Positions 55,288 to 64,000 are shown, numbered from the stretch's first letter. The stretch is DNA of 64,000 bases from JAAZGD01 sp034003765 (GCA_034003765.1 JAVEXZ010000004.1:1-64000), one strand, 5' to 3'. The notes: a model not told the origin generated them from the sequence alone. Program-made: numbers and translations.

Positions 55288-56802
55288 TTATAAAGCCTTT
55301 TCGCGAACCTTCTTAAATTCTAAAATAGCCGCTTTTAACTTTTCTTCAATTTCTTCTTCGATTTTTCCGCTTGCTTTAATTGCTTTACCAATATCAGGAT
55401 GTTGAGTATCCATGAATTCATAAAAATCTCTTTCGAATTTTTTAATATCTTCTACTAGAACATCCTTTAGATATCTATTAATCGCCGCATAAATAATCAT
55501 AACTTGATGTTGTACAGAGATAGGCTTGTACTGAGGCTGTTTCAATATCTCCATCAATATTACCCCGTGGTCTAACCTAGCCTTAGTTTCCTTGTCTACG
55601 TCGCTACCAAATTGCGAGAATGATGCTAGCTCTCTAAATTGTGCTAACTCCAGCTTGATTTTACTGGATACTTGTTTCATAGCCTTTATCTGGGCATTAC
55701 CACCAACTCGAGACACAGAGATTCCAGCGTTAACAGCAGGTCTTTGTCCAGAGAAAAAGAGCTCTGTTTCAAGGAATATCTGGCCATCGGTTATGGAAAT
55801 AACATTGGTGGGTATATATGCGGATACGTCACCTGCCTGAGTTTCTATAATAGGTAATGCTGTTAAGGACCCACCACCTAATTCATCTGACAGTTTCGCA
55901 GCTCTTTCTAGTAATCTTGAATGAAGGTAGAAAACATCTCCAGGGTATGCTTCTCTGCCTGGTGGTCTCCTAAGCAATAGTGACATAGCTCTATAAGCTA
56001 CAGCATGCTTTGAAAGGTCATCATAAATAATTAAGACGTCTTTGCCCTTATACATAAAGTATTCACCCATAGCACAGCCAGCATAAGGAGCAATATATTG
56101 TAGTGGTGCAACCATTGATGCAGTTGCAGATACAACAATCGTATAATCCATTGCCCCTTTTTGTTCAAGGGTCTGAACTAGCTGGGCAACTGTTGAACGC
56201 TTTTGCCCAATCGCAACGTATATACAAATGACATCTTCTTCCTTTTGGTTGATGATTGTATCAATTGCTATAGCGGTTTTTCCTGTTTGACGATCTCCGA
56301 TAATTAATTCTCTTTGACCTCTTCCAATTGGAATCATAGAGTCAATAGCCTTTAATCCCGTCTGAAGAGGCTGGTTAACAGATTTTCTTTGTAGTACTCC
56401 AGGTGCTGGTGATTCAACGGGTCTTCTTTCTGTAGTTTTAATCGGACCTTTTCCATCTAAAGGCTGTCCCAAAGAATCTACTACTCTTCCAATTAACTCT
56501 TCCCCAACAGGAACTTCAACAACGGTGCCTGTAGGTTTAACAATATCTCCCTCACGAATTTCTTTGTCAGAACCCATTATTACTACCCCTACATTGTCTT
56601 CTTCCAAGTTCAGGGCCATACCATATATTTCGCCGGGGAATTCTAATAGCTCTCCCGACATACAATTCTCCAAGCCGTATACTCTGGCAATACCGTCGCC
56701 TACTTGGAGGACGGTGCCAAAATCGGATACTTCTAGTTGATTTTTATATCCTTTGATTTGCTCTTTTATCACGGCACTGATTTCTTCAGGTCGTAAATTC
56801 AT
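55288..56802 (-). CDS. atpA: ATP synthase alpha subunit
   Basis: 504 aa regulatory subunit with GDRQTGKTAIA (Walker A, near 169-179) and the ATP-synthase alpha/beta signature PAVNAGISVSRVGG near 363. Position between atpH and atpG is standard. Confidence 0.98.
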   Translation of the reverse strand: MNLRPEEISAVIKEQIKGYKNQLEVSDFGTVLQVGDGIARVYGLENCMSGELLEFPGEIYGMALNLEEDNVGVVIMGSDKEIREGDIVKPTGTVVEVPVGEELIGRVVDSLGQPLDGKGPIKTTERRPVESPAPGVLQRKSVNQPLQTGLKAIDSMIPIGRGQRELIIGDRQTGKTAIAIDTIINQKEEDVICIYVAIGQKRSTVAQLVQTLEQKGAMDYTIVVSATASMVAPLQYIAPYAGCAMGEYFMYKGKDVLIIYDDLSKHAVAYRAMSLLLRRPPGREAYPGDVFYLHSRLLERAAKLSDELGGGSLTALPIIETQAGDVSAYIPTNVISITDGQIFLETELFFSGQRPAVNAGISVSRVGGNAQIKAMKQVSSKIKLELAQFRELASFSQFGSDVDKETKARLDHGVILMEILKQPQYKPISVQHQVMIIYAAINRYLKDVLVEDIKKFERDFYEFMDTQHPDIGKAIKASGKIEEEIEEKLKAAILEFKKVREKAL

Positions 56803-56817
56803 ACCCTTGCCTCCCTT

Positions 56818-57351
56818 CTATATGATCGTACTCGTTAAGCTGTTAAGACGGCTTCTAAGAGAAGCATCAATAACTTTTCCATTAATGAAAATTTTGATCC
56901 CGCCAAGCAATCTTGTATCGACTACATTCTCCAGCTTTATTCTTTCCTGCAATAATTTTGCAGTCTCTTCCTCGAATTTTTTGATTTGATCCTCTGTAAG
57001 TGGGACAACAGAAAGTATCTTTCCCACCGCATAGCCTTCTACTTCATTAATCTTGGATTCAAAAGACGAAAAGATCTTGCTAATATGCCGGGTTCGCCTC
57101 TTGTCTACCAAAACAAAAAGAAGGTTTAGTAGCTCATCACAAATCTTATCGCGGAAAACTTTTTCTATAACAGCTTTCTTTTCTTTTGCCGGGATTACCG
57201 GGGTGTTTATAAACTCAACAAAATTGGGCTCACCCTCCAAAATGGATTGAACCTCTTTTGCCTGTTCGCGAATCAGTTGAATCTTATCCACTTCTTTGGC
57301 AGCTAAATATAGAGCATATCCATATGTGCCATCAATTGTTAATTCTGCCAT
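56818..57351 (-). CDS. atpH: ATP synthase delta subunit
   Basis: 177 aa. The N-terminal helical domain binds the top of alpha, and the C-terminal part (LLGGIKIFINGKVIDASLRSRLNSL) is the conserved end that contacts subunit b. It overlaps atpF by 13 bp. Confidence 0.95.
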   Translation of the reverse strand: MAELTIDGTYGYALYLAAKEVDKIQLIREQAKEVQSILEGEPNFVEFINTPVIPAKEKKAVIEKVFRDKICDELLNLLFVLVDKRRTRHISKIFSSFESKINEVEGYAVGKILSVVPLTEDQIKKFEEETAKLLQERIKLENVVDTRLLGGIKIFINGKVIDASLRSRLNSLTSTII

Positions 57352-57845
57352 CCGGACTCACCTGCCTGTTCAATAATCGATTCAATTAATTGAGCATGCA
57401 CTTCTGGGGAAATTTCTCTCTCAAGAATCTTCTCTGCTGCCAACAAAGCAATACTTGCCACTTGATTTTTTAGTTCTGTCATAGCCCTTGCTTGTTCTCG
57501 CTCAATATTCTTCTCTGCTTGCACAATCATATTGGCAGCTTTTTCACTTGCCTCATCAACAATATCCTTGGCTTGACTGTCAGCCCGTTGCTTGGCACTC
57601 TTGATAATTTCCCGACCTTCATCTTCCACATTGGCGATCCGTTTGTTGTATGCTTCTAACTTTTCATCCGCTCTTCTATTGGTTGCTTCTGCATTATCAA
57701 AAGCTCCCTTAATAGAAAGATTTCTCTGTTCTAACATAGAAAGAAAAGGTTTGTACAAAAACTTTGCTAAAACGCCTACGAGGATTAGGAAGTTCACAAT
57801 TGCAAATATTATTTCTAAAACACTGATGCCTAATGCCTCAACCAT
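57339..57845 (-). CDS. atpF: ATP synthase subunit b
   Basis: 168 aa. One membrane helix near residues 5-27 is followed by a long charged coiled coil (about 35-150) that forms the peripheral stalk. It sits 49 bp behind atpE. Confidence 0.95.
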   Translation of the reverse strand: MVEALGISVLEIIFAIVNFLILVGVLAKFLYKPFLSMLEQRNLSIKGAFDNAEATNRRADEKLEAYNKRIANVEDEGREIIKSAKQRADSQAKDIVDEASEKAANMIVQAEKNIEREQARAMTELKNQVASIALLAAEKILEREISPEVHAQLIESIIEQAGESGWQN

Positions 57846-57894
57846 AAAATAAATCCTCCTTATCTTTGAGGAATATCCTCAAAAATAGTCAATG

Positions 57895-58116
57895 CTACAT
57901 CTTTCCTAATAAAAGAATGGAAATTAGTAGCCCGTAAATGGTCATGGCTTCCATAAATGCTAAAGCCAAAATCATGCTAGTTCTTAGCTCGCTAGCCATT
58001 TCAGGTTGTCTGGACATTCCCTCAAGAGCCTTTGCCGAGGCGATTCCTTGTCCGATTCCAGGGCCTATTGTGGAAAGGCCGATGGCTAAAGCTGCCGCTA
58101 TTGCGATTAAAGTCAT
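57895..58116 (-). CDS. atpE: ATP synthase subunit c
   Basis: 73 aa, two membrane helices joined by the polar loop SRQPE. I chose the ATG at 58116 (GAGAGGAG about 10 nt upstream); a longer ORF start adds an unlikely hydrophilic leader. Helix 1 has GPGIGQG and helix 2 has the ion-binding glutamate in FMEAMTIY. The Gln of helix 1 is a Na+ ligand in Na+-dependent rings, but the Ser-Thr that normally follow the glutamate there are Ala-Met. The coupling ion is therefore uncertain. Confidence 0.96.
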   Translation of the reverse strand: MTLIAIAAALAIGLSTIGPGIGQGIASAKALEGMSRQPEMASELRTSMILALAFMEAMTIYGLLISILLLGKM

Positions 58117-58188
58117 TTTTTTGTTCTCCTCTCGTTTTGTTGATTTGTTTATATAGAAACCTTCATCCAAATGGACTCAGACTTTCTT

Positions 58189-58899
58189 TTAAATAATTTG
58201 TTGGACAGGTATTTCGCATGTCTCTTGGTGATGCAAATTACCATCTACAGGGTGGGCTGCCTCGCTGATATATATTCCAGCAAGTAAGGAAAATACCAGG
58301 GCTTGAATTAATCCCATTAGAACGCTCAAAGCTTGCATTATTATAGGAACTCCTAAGGGTATTAAATTAAAGAATTCAGCTATAACTGCTTCCTCACCAA
58401 ATATATTGCCGTAAAGTCGAAGGGTTAATGAAACAGGATGAACAAGCTGTTCTAAAAGCATAATAGGGAAAAGAAATGCTACTGGCCTAAAGAAAGACTT
58501 GAAGTATCTAGGTCCTCGGTTTTCAACAAGTCCAACAACTATAGTGAATACAAAAACTATCAATGCCATTCCTAAGGGGAAATTGATGGAGCTAGTTGGT
58601 GCTGCCAATCCAGGTAAGTGGCCTGAAAAAGGTAGCAGACCCGAGTAGTTACAAATAAGTATATAAATAAAAAGTGAAGCAACAATGGGGAAATATTTCC
58701 GCCCTGCATACTCACCCATAACGCTGATATAAAAGTTTTGTAGTTTTTCAACAACGATCTCCATAATGTTTTGGAGTCCCGAAGGGATCATTTGCATATG
58801 TCTACCTGCAACAATAACAATAGCACTTATAATAAGTGTTATTCCTGTACTTGTCATCATCTGATTTGTTATTCCCAGTTCATATAAAGCGTCCATCAT
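58189..58899 (-). CDS. atpB: ATP synthase subunit a
   Basis: 236 aa, about five to six membrane helices. The essential Arg that faces the c-ring lies in SLTLRLYGNIFGEE near residues 153-166. The C-terminus extends about 20 residues past the usual IYISEA end (AHPVDGNLHHQETCEIPVQQII). Confidence 0.96.
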   Translation of the reverse strand: MMDALYELGITNQMMTSTGITLIISAIVIVAGRHMQMIPSGLQNIMEIVVEKLQNFYISVMGEYAGRKYFPIVASLFIYILICNYSGLLPFSGHLPGLAAPTSSINFPLGMALIVFVFTIVVGLVENRGPRYFKSFFRPVAFLFPIMLLEQLVHPVSLTLRLYGNIFGEEAVIAEFFNLIPLGVPIIMQALSVLMGLIQALVFSLLAGIYISEAAHPVDGNLHHQETCEIPVQQII

Positions 58900-58912
58900 A
58901 TTGAATCATCTC

Positions 58913-59221
58913 CTAATTTATATTGGTCTTTTGGTATACCTTTTGCAAAGAAAAAATCTTTCCCGCCAAACTTAGAGCCAAGGCGGTGGCAATTGCAAAG
59001 GCAACAAAATCGAAAGGGATAATATTTCTAACAACATAAGTAAGTAAAAGGGTAATAATGTTAACTGCATAGCTAATGAACATGCGCAAATACATACTCT
59101 TCATTGTAATAGTAGCATCATCTTTTGCTGAAAGGACCCCCCTCCAAAGAAAAAAGTACTTGCATACTCCCACTAAACCACCATATAGAATTCCTGCAAA
59201 AGCACCGACTACATATTCCAA
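58913..59221 (-). CDS. atpI: ATP synthase subunit I-like membrane protein
   Basis: 102 aa with three to four membrane segments and GGLVGVCKYFFLWR near the start. It is the first gene of the operon, 13 bp before atpB. AtpI-type proteins assist c-ring assembly or Mg2+ supply. Assignment rests on position and topology. Confidence 0.8.
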   Translation of the reverse strand: MEYVVGAFAGILYGGLVGVCKYFFLWRGVLSAKDDATITMKSMYLRMFISYAVNIITLLLTYVVRNIIPFDFVAFAIATALALSLAGKIFSLQKVYQKTNIN

Positions 59222-59284
59222 TAGTTAAACCTTTCTACAAGTCATGTTCCTTATACTTGGGTACTATTTTGTTACATCATTAGT

Positions 59285-59312
59285 ATTATAACCCTATACA
59301 GAAAAATGTAAA
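59285..59312 (-). promoter_or_regulatory. Promoter of the ATP synthase operon
   Basis: TTTACA (59312-59307), 16 bp, TATAAT (59290-59285). Transcription should start near 59278, about 57 nt before atpI. Confidence 0.65.
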
Positions 59313-59346
59313 GATGCTGAGGCAAAAAAAACACGGCTTCTTTAAT

Positions 59347-59363
59347 CCTTTGCAAACCAAAGG
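59347..59363 (-). terminator. Possible terminator after wecB
   Basis: CCTTTG and CAAAGG form a 6-bp stem; a run of eight T lies about 15 nt farther on the minus strand. It is a poor match to a standard intrinsic terminator. Confidence 0.35.
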
Positions 59364-59450
59364 GTACTTTGCTAGTTTAGCGGCCCTTCATCTAGAAAGA
59401 CCCTTGTAAATAAGGCTAGGAGTTTACCCAATTTGCTATTTTTAACGACT

Positions 59451-60572
59451 TTATCGTACAATCTTGTGGTACCATTCTATGAGTGTTTGAACAATTCTCT
59501 GGGAAGCTTTTCCATCTCCATAGGGATTAACTGCTCGAGCCATTTCATCATAGGCTCTTGGATTATCCAGTAGTTCCTTGGTCATCCTATAAAGATCCTC
59601 TTCTCCGACTCCTACAAGCTTTACAGTTCCAGCTTCAACAGCTTCGGGTCTCTCAGTCTCCTTTCGGACTACCAAGACTGGCTTCCCTAAGGAGGGGGCT
59701 TCCTCTTGGAGCCCTCCAGAATCTGTAATAATAAGGTAAGACTTCACCATAAGCTGGACAAAAGGTTGATAATCCAGGGGTGGAATTAAGTGTACTCCAG
59801 GAAGATCTCCTAGTATCTCTTTGGCAACAGCTTGAACCCTAGGGTTAAGATGAACAGGATATACAATTTCCACATCACTATATTCCTCGGCCAATCTTCC
59901 TATGGCACGAAATATCTGCTCCATATTTTCCCCTAGGTTTTCTCGTCTATGGCAGGTTACGCAAATTACTCTTTTGTTTTTAAAGTCCATGGTTTTTAAG
60001 GGTTCATCTTGAAATTCATAGTCTTTATTTGCAACTTCTAATAGGGCATCAATAACCGTGTTCCCTGTAACAAATATCTTGTCTTCAGATATATTTTCAC
60101 GAAGCAAATTTTCTCGGTTTCTCAAGGTAGGAGAAAAGTGGATTGCCGCTATATGGCCGGTTAGGACCCTGTTCATTTCTTCGGGAAAGGGAGAATATTG
60201 ATCATAAGTTCGTAATCCCGCCTCCACATGTCCCACTGGGATTTGCTTGTAAAAAGCGGCTAGGGATGCGGCAAATGTTGTGGTGGTATCACCATGCACC
60301 AAAACCACATGGGGCTTTTCTTTTTCTAAAATCCCTTCTATTCCCATTAAAACATTTGAGGTAATCATACTAATACTTTGATCTGGCTTCATAATGTCTA
60401 GGTCGTAATCTGGCACTAGTTGAAAAAGGTCTAGCACTTGGTCTAGCATTTGGCGATGCTGGGCAGTGACGCAGAGAATAGATTCAACTCCCGGCTCATT
60501 TGCCAAGGCTTTAACTAAGGGGGCCATCTTTATGGCCTCTGGTCTTGTCCCAAATACCGTCATTACTTTCAT
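59451..60572 (-). CDS. wecB: UDP-N-acetylglucosamine 2-epimerase (non-hydrolysing)
   Basis: WecB interconverts UDP-GlcNAc and UDP-ManNAc for surface polymers. 373 aa with GTRPEAIKMAPLV at the N-terminus, the catalytic region with VHGDTTTTFAASLAAFY and GHVEAGLRT, and the ITDSGGLQEEAPSLGKPVLVVR UDP-binding segment. A GlcNAc-1-phosphate transferase gene is directly upstream, consistent with teichoic-acid or similar polymer synthesis. Confidence 0.96.
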   Translation of the reverse strand: MKVMTVFGTRPEAIKMAPLVKALANEPGVESILCVTAQHRQMLDQVLDLFQLVPDYDLDIMKPDQSISMITSNVLMGIEGILEKEKPHVVLVHGDTTTTFAASLAAFYKQIPVGHVEAGLRTYDQYSPFPEEMNRVLTGHIAAIHFSPTLRNRENLLRENISEDKIFVTGNTVIDALLEVANKDYEFQDEPLKTMDFKNKRVICVTCHRRENLGENMEQIFRAIGRLAEEYSDVEIVYPVHLNPRVQAVAKEILGDLPGVHLIPPLDYQPFVQLMVKSYLIITDSGGLQEEAPSLGKPVLVVRKETERPEAVEAGTVKLVGVGEEDLYRMTKELLDNPRAYDEMARAVNPYGDGKASQRIVQTLIEWYHKIVR

Positions 60573-60597
60573 GTTTATTCCCTACATCTTTCTTTTA

Positions 60598-60710
60598 TAT
60601 TGCGGATTTTCACTTCTATTTCTATTGTGGTTTTCACTTTTGTATATATTGCGGATTTTCACTTCTATATGTATTGCGGATTTTCACTTCCGTGTCTTTT
60701 GTAATTTTCT
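60598..60710. repeat. Tandem repeat, unit about 25 bp, 4-5 copies
   Basis: Copies begin TATTGCGGATTTTCACTT at 60598, 60623, 60647 and 60672, with a degenerate fifth at 60697. They fill the gap between the tagO-like gene and wecB. Confidence 0.88.
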
Positions 60711-60769
60711 ATCTTCTTCTTTGAGATTATTATCCATCTTTCTCCCTAGCTTATTTGTATTTTATTTCC

Positions 60770-61870
60770 TTATTTGTCTTTTTTCTTGTCCTTCTTTTCT
60801 ATTCGCCTTATGTTAATTGCTTTTAGTCCAGGGAGTAGTGTGGAAGAGTCAGTTAAGAAAATATAAACCAAAGTAGCCGCAACTAGGAACAAACCTGTGG
60901 TCTCAATAAACAAGTCTCGGCTAAATAGAACGGCCCCTATTCCCATTACGCCAGATATTCCATACAAGGTTAAAACCGAACGTTGCTGGCCCATTCCTGT
61001 ATCCATTATGCGATGGTGCAGGTGGCCTCGGTCTGCCTCCATAATTGGTCGTTTGTTCCAACTCCTTCTTAGTATGGCAAAGGCTGTATCAAAGATGGGA
61101 AGTCCTAAAACCAACATAGGAACTAAAACTGCTAGAAGTGTTGCCCCCTTGGCTGGTTGTACCACAGACATAGAAGCCAAAAGGTAGCCTAGTAGCAAAG
61201 AGCCACCATCTCCCATAAAAATCTTGGCAGGGTGAAAGTTAAAGGGTAAAAATCCCAATGCTGCCCCTGCTATGGCAAGCATACCCATAGTTCCCAGATA
61301 GTAGCCGTGAATATATGCGGTATATGCAATACTAAGGGATGCAATGGCTGCTATACCAGCTGCTAAACCATCTAAGCCATCAATTAAATTAATGGTGTTG
61401 GTAATCCCTACAATCCAAATCACCGTGATTATCCAAGATACTGCTCCTGCAAGGAAAAGGTGTTCATCTCCAAATTGAGCGGTAAAATGATTGGTAATAA
61501 ACATGATCCTTACATCAAAAGCACAGACAATAAGGGCCGCAACAATCTGTCCAAGGAGTTTGCCTTTTGGAGAAATCCCCTTTAGGTCATCGAAAATCCC
61601 AATAAGGTAAATTACTAGACCCCCCAACATAATGCCTAAAATTCTTGAGTCATGGCCAAGAAAAACTCCCAGACTCAAATTAACCCCTACAAAAATAGCA
61701 AGCCCGCCAAACCGAGGCATCGGTTTTTCGTGCATGCGTCTCTCGTCTTTGGGAACATCTAGTGCACCAATCTTGGGTGCAATTTTTATTGCAAGGGGTG
61801 AAAATGCAAGAGCCCCTAAGGCAGCCAGCAAAAAAACTCCCCATAAAGTAAAAGTTCCAGGATAGTCCAT
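60770..61870 (-). CDS. tagO: Undecaprenyl-phosphate GlcNAc-1-phosphate transferase (WecA/TagO/MraY family)
   Basis: 366 aa with about eleven membrane segments. The family motifs are DVPKDERRMHEKPMPRFGG near 39-57, the DDLKG metal motif near 93, NLIDGLDGLAAG and MGDGGSLLLGYL. The protein starts polymer assembly by loading GlcNAc-1-P onto undecaprenyl phosphate. A lysine-rich tail ends it. It lies 1 bp from the deaminase gene. Confidence 0.93.
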   Translation of the reverse strand: MDYPGTFTLWGVFLLAALGALAFSPLAIKIAPKIGALDVPKDERRMHEKPMPRFGGLAIFVGVNLSLGVFLGHDSRILGIMLGGLVIYLIGIFDDLKGISPKGKLLGQIVAALIVCAFDVRIMFITNHFTAQFGDEHLFLAGAVSWIITVIWIVGITNTINLIDGLDGLAAGIAAIASLSIAYTAYIHGYYLGTMGMLAIAGAALGFLPFNFHPAKIFMGDGGSLLLGYLLASMSVVQPAKGATLLAVLVPMLVLGLPIFDTAFAILRRSWNKRPIMEADRGHLHHRIMDTGMGQQRSVLTLYGISGVMGIGAVLFSRDLFIETTGLFLVAATLVYIFLTDSSTLLPGLKAINIRRIEKKDKKKDK

Positions 61871-61871
61871 A

Positions 61872-62327
61872 CTATTCTTGTTCTCCTAACGGTACTATTT
61901 TTAAACCAGCTTCTGCCAAAATATCCACTGCTAACTGGTCTGGATATCCTGACTTTACCACTATTCTACGAATTCCTGCATTAATAATCATCTTAGCACA
62001 TATAACACAAGGTTGGTGGGTTACATAGATGGTTCCACCTTCTATGGACTGCCCCATGGTAGCCGCCTGTATAATTGCATTCTGCTCGGCATGAAGACCC
62101 ATACATAATTCGTGGCGCTCTCCGGAAGGAACGTTAAGCTTTTCCCTCAAGCAGCCGCCTCTTTCTTCGCAGTGCATTATTCCTCGTGGCACCCCATTGT
62201 ATCCCGTTGCTATGACATGCTTATGCTTTATAATAGCAGCTCCTACTTGCCTTCTTAGACATGTAGATCGGCTAGCAGACAACTCAGCCATCTGCATAAA
62301 ATACTCATCCCAATTTGGTCTATCCAT
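61872..62327 (-). CDS. dCMP deaminase (ComEB-like)
   Basis: 151 aa. Zinc ligands and the catalytic Glu appear as H79-A-E81 and PC107xxC110. The insert with CEERGGC (about 53-59) is typical of dCMP/ComEB-type enzymes that also bind a second zinc. It would supply dUMP for thymidylate synthesis. Confidence 0.92.
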   Translation of the reverse strand: MDRPNWDEYFMQMAELSASRSTCLRRQVGAAIIKHKHVIATGYNGVPRGIMHCEERGGCLREKLNVPSGERHELCMGLHAEQNAIIQAATMGQSIEGGTIYVTHQPCVICAKMIINAGIRRIVVKSGYPDQLAVDILAEAGLKIVPLGEQE

Positions 62328-62357
62328 AGCTTTCCTCCTCTTTACTAAGGTGCTTAC

Positions 62358-63131
62358 TCATTGTACCACATCAAAATAAACCTTCGCAAGGTATAGGCCC
62401 TGAGCCGGAGCCGTGGGCCCAGCTAATTGCCGATCTCTTCCCGCCAGAATCGTCTTTATATCCCCAGGAGCAATTTTGCCTTTACCTATTTCAACCAGGG
62501 TGCCAACAATAATTCTAACCATATTATATAAAAATCCATCTCCTTTAACATCGATGCTTATGATATTATCCTTACTGTCGATTGATATACTATAAATAGT
62601 CCTAACTGTTGTCTCCTTTGCTTCCCCCCCAGAGGCTTGAAAACTTTTAAAGTCCTGGGTTCCTTCCAATAGTTTTGCTCCCTGTCCCATAAGTTCTAAG
62701 TCTAAAGGCCCGGTGACCTGATAGGAGTAATTCCTTTGAAAGATATCAAAAGTCGGGTGATTGCGTATTCTGTAAACGTAACTTTTCCCTTTGGCGCTAA
62801 AGCGTGCATGAAAATCATCAGGGACTAAGGCCACATCTTTTATGTAAATATCCCCTGGAACAATTGCTCGTCTTCCCGTTCCCAAAAGATTGTTAAGGGC
62901 ATCTTTTATTCTATCTACTGGGATTCCAAACTCTCCCGTAAAAGTGGCACACTGCCCCCAGGCATGTACTCCTGCATCTGTTCTTCCTGTGCCATTTATA
63001 TTAATATTGCTATGACAAAGGGTGGTTAGTGCTTTTTCTAGCTCACCTTGGACGGTACGTTGGTTGGGTTGTTTTTGCCAGCCGGAAAAATTACTTCCAT
63101 CATATGAAATGGTCAAAAGAACATTCTCCAT
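62358..63131 (-). CDS. truA: tRNA pseudouridine synthase A
   Basis: TruA modifies positions 38-40 of tRNAs. 257 aa. The catalytic aspartate is D52 in GTGRTDAGVHAWGQ, and FLYNMVRIIVGTLVEIG is the conserved C-terminal segment. It lies 2 bp behind the prepilin peptidase gene. Confidence 0.96.
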   Translation of the reverse strand: MENVLLTISYDGSNFSGWQKQPNQRTVQGELEKALTTLCHSNININGTGRTDAGVHAWGQCATFTGEFGIPVDRIKDALNNLLGTGRRAIVPGDIYIKDVALVPDDFHARFSAKGKSYVYRIRNHPTFDIFQRNYSYQVTGPLDLELMGQGAKLLEGTQDFKSFQASGGEAKETTVRTIYSISIDSKDNIISIDVKGDGFLYNMVRIIVGTLVEIGKGKIAPGDIKTILAGRDRQLAGPTAPAQGLYLAKVYFDVVQ

Positions 63132-63133
63132 CC

Positions 63134-63877
63134 TTATAAGCCTCCAAAAATAAATTCACTAATTCCATCAAACAAAATTACCAAATAGGTGGCCCCAACA
63201 ATATAAGGCCCAAGAGGAGCTGAATCTCCTCTTTTTAGGGTGCCAATTAAAAGTCCTGCAGAAAATCCTATGGCTGAAGAAATGGCAGTAACCACTAGTA
63301 TTGAGGTAGTTCCTTGAAAGCCCATTATCAGACCTATAGCCAGGAATAACTTAACATCCCCCATTCCCAAAGCAGGTTTCTTGGTTATAGCCTTGCTTAT
63401 AAGGCTTAGGATAAGCATGGAACCACCACCAATAAGGGCTCCGTATAGGGGGTCTAAAAAACTTTCCTTATAAGGGGCGAAGCCTATGGCAGTTAGGGCT
63501 AATACAAAAACAAGTTCATCAGGTATAATTCCGAACTTACCATCGGCCAATCCAATTAAAAGCAAGAGCCACATAGTAATAATATAGCTTATTAAAAGAG
63601 CCACCATGGACCAGGGGCCAAGGGGTGATTGCCACAGTTTTTCTGCAATCCAAATTCCGCTAGCCATGAAAAACATAGAATAAACCAACTTCCAAGGCAT
63701 GCTGGCTATCCTTTGCCTTGTGGGACGGATGACCTCTTCTAAAGGAGTCTCATGGTAGTCTGTTAACCATTTGCCAGGTAATTTGTTGAACAGGAAAACA
63801 GACCCATTTCCTGCTAACCAACCCAAGAAGATGGCTAGACCCAAGATGATGTATCGAATTGTTTCTCCTTGCAACAT
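63134..63877 (-). CDS. A24-family prepilin peptidase-like protein
   Basis: 247 aa and polytopic. The two catalytic aspartates of A24 peptidases are present: D112 in the ADGKFGIIPD segment and D174 in GMGDVK. The N-terminal methylase domain is reduced to about 60 residues without the zinc-binding CxxC pairs, so methylation is doubtful. Pilin or competence genes are not visible here. Confidence 0.85.
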   Translation of the reverse strand: MLQGETIRYIILGLAIFLGWLAGNGSVFLFNKLPGKWLTDYHETPLEEVIRPTRQRIASMPWKLVYSMFFMASGIWIAEKLWQSPLGPWSMVALLISYIITMWLLLLIGLADGKFGIIPDELVFVLALTAIGFAPYKESFLDPLYGALIGGGSMLILSLISKAITKKPALGMGDVKLFLAIGLIMGFQGTTSILVVTAISSAIGFSAGLLIGTLKRGDSAPLGPYIVGATYLVILFDGISEFIFGGL

Positions 63878-63961
63878 AGTTTTCCCTTATTTTGCCCATT
63901 AATTTTAGTCTTATCTTGCAACATAGTTTTCCCTTATTTTGCCCATTAATTTTAGTCTTAT
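63868..63961. repeat. 47-bp exact direct repeat spanning a start codon
   Basis: 63868-63914 and 63915-63961 are identical. The first copy includes the ATG and first codons of the A24 peptidase gene, plus its upstream region. The second copy places an out-of-frame duplicate of the same start 47 bp upstream. Confidence 0.93.
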
Positions 63962-64000
63962 TAAGTTACAGCTCTATTTCCAAGAACTTTTTAATCCTAC

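Overview
The window reads as chromosomal DNA of an anaerobic, amino-acid-fermenting member of the Clostridia (low-to-moderate GC, AGGAGG-type ribosome binding sites). The main clues are a lysine-fermentation operon, a Na+-translocating decarboxylase beta subunit, an S-box in front of metK, the order CNNM-secA-prfB, and a complete F1Fo-ATPase operon. I cannot name the species. A 100-N assembly gap lies at 12086-12185. Most genes are on the minus strand.

Left part (1-15 kb): HAD phosphatase, oadB, prfB with its programmed +1 frameshift, secA, a CNNM/CorC-type membrane protein, aspartate kinase, and metK under a SAM-I riboswitch. The metK promoter and a divergent plus-strand promoter share overlapping -35 boxes. 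The plus-strand promoter drives an unrecognised 391-aa protein followed by a flavin-binding PPOX-fold protein. After the gap come an aldo/keto reductase, a flavodoxin-fold reductase and an LDH/MDH-like dehydrogenase.

15-28 kb: a giant 1627-aa protein combining HD, helical-repeat, nucleotidyltransferase, GNAT-like and PRTase-like regions; a small membrane protein coupled to a serine hydrolase; a saccharopine-dehydrogenase-like protein; an AraC-type regulator; an intergenic cluster of DnaA boxes; an AlaX-type editing protein; and MalQ.

28-42 kb, the most interesting region: the lysine pathway operon reads right to left as kdd-kamA-kamB-kamC-kamD-kamE-atoD-atoA and ends in a terminator. kce and kal are not in it. 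In front of kdd is a near-consensus sigma-54 (-24/-12) promoter with GCGAAC inverted repeats upstream. Nearby and divergent lies a sigma-54 activator whose N-terminal ~345 residues are a degenerate copy of Kdd itself. I infer that a pathway dehydrogenase was recruited as the sensor domain of the pathway's own activator.

42-64 kb: a DUF1624 membrane protein, an AddAB-type nuclease pair, an LTA-synthase-like sulfatase, scpAB, a transposase-like remnant, the atpIBEFHAGDC operon, and a cell-surface/housekeeping run (wecB, tagO-like, dCMP deaminase, truA, A24 prepilin peptidase).

A recurring feature is unrelated tandem repeats confined to intergenic gaps (units of 18-47 bp, seven loci). At three loci the repeated unit contains the end or the start of the adjacent gene.
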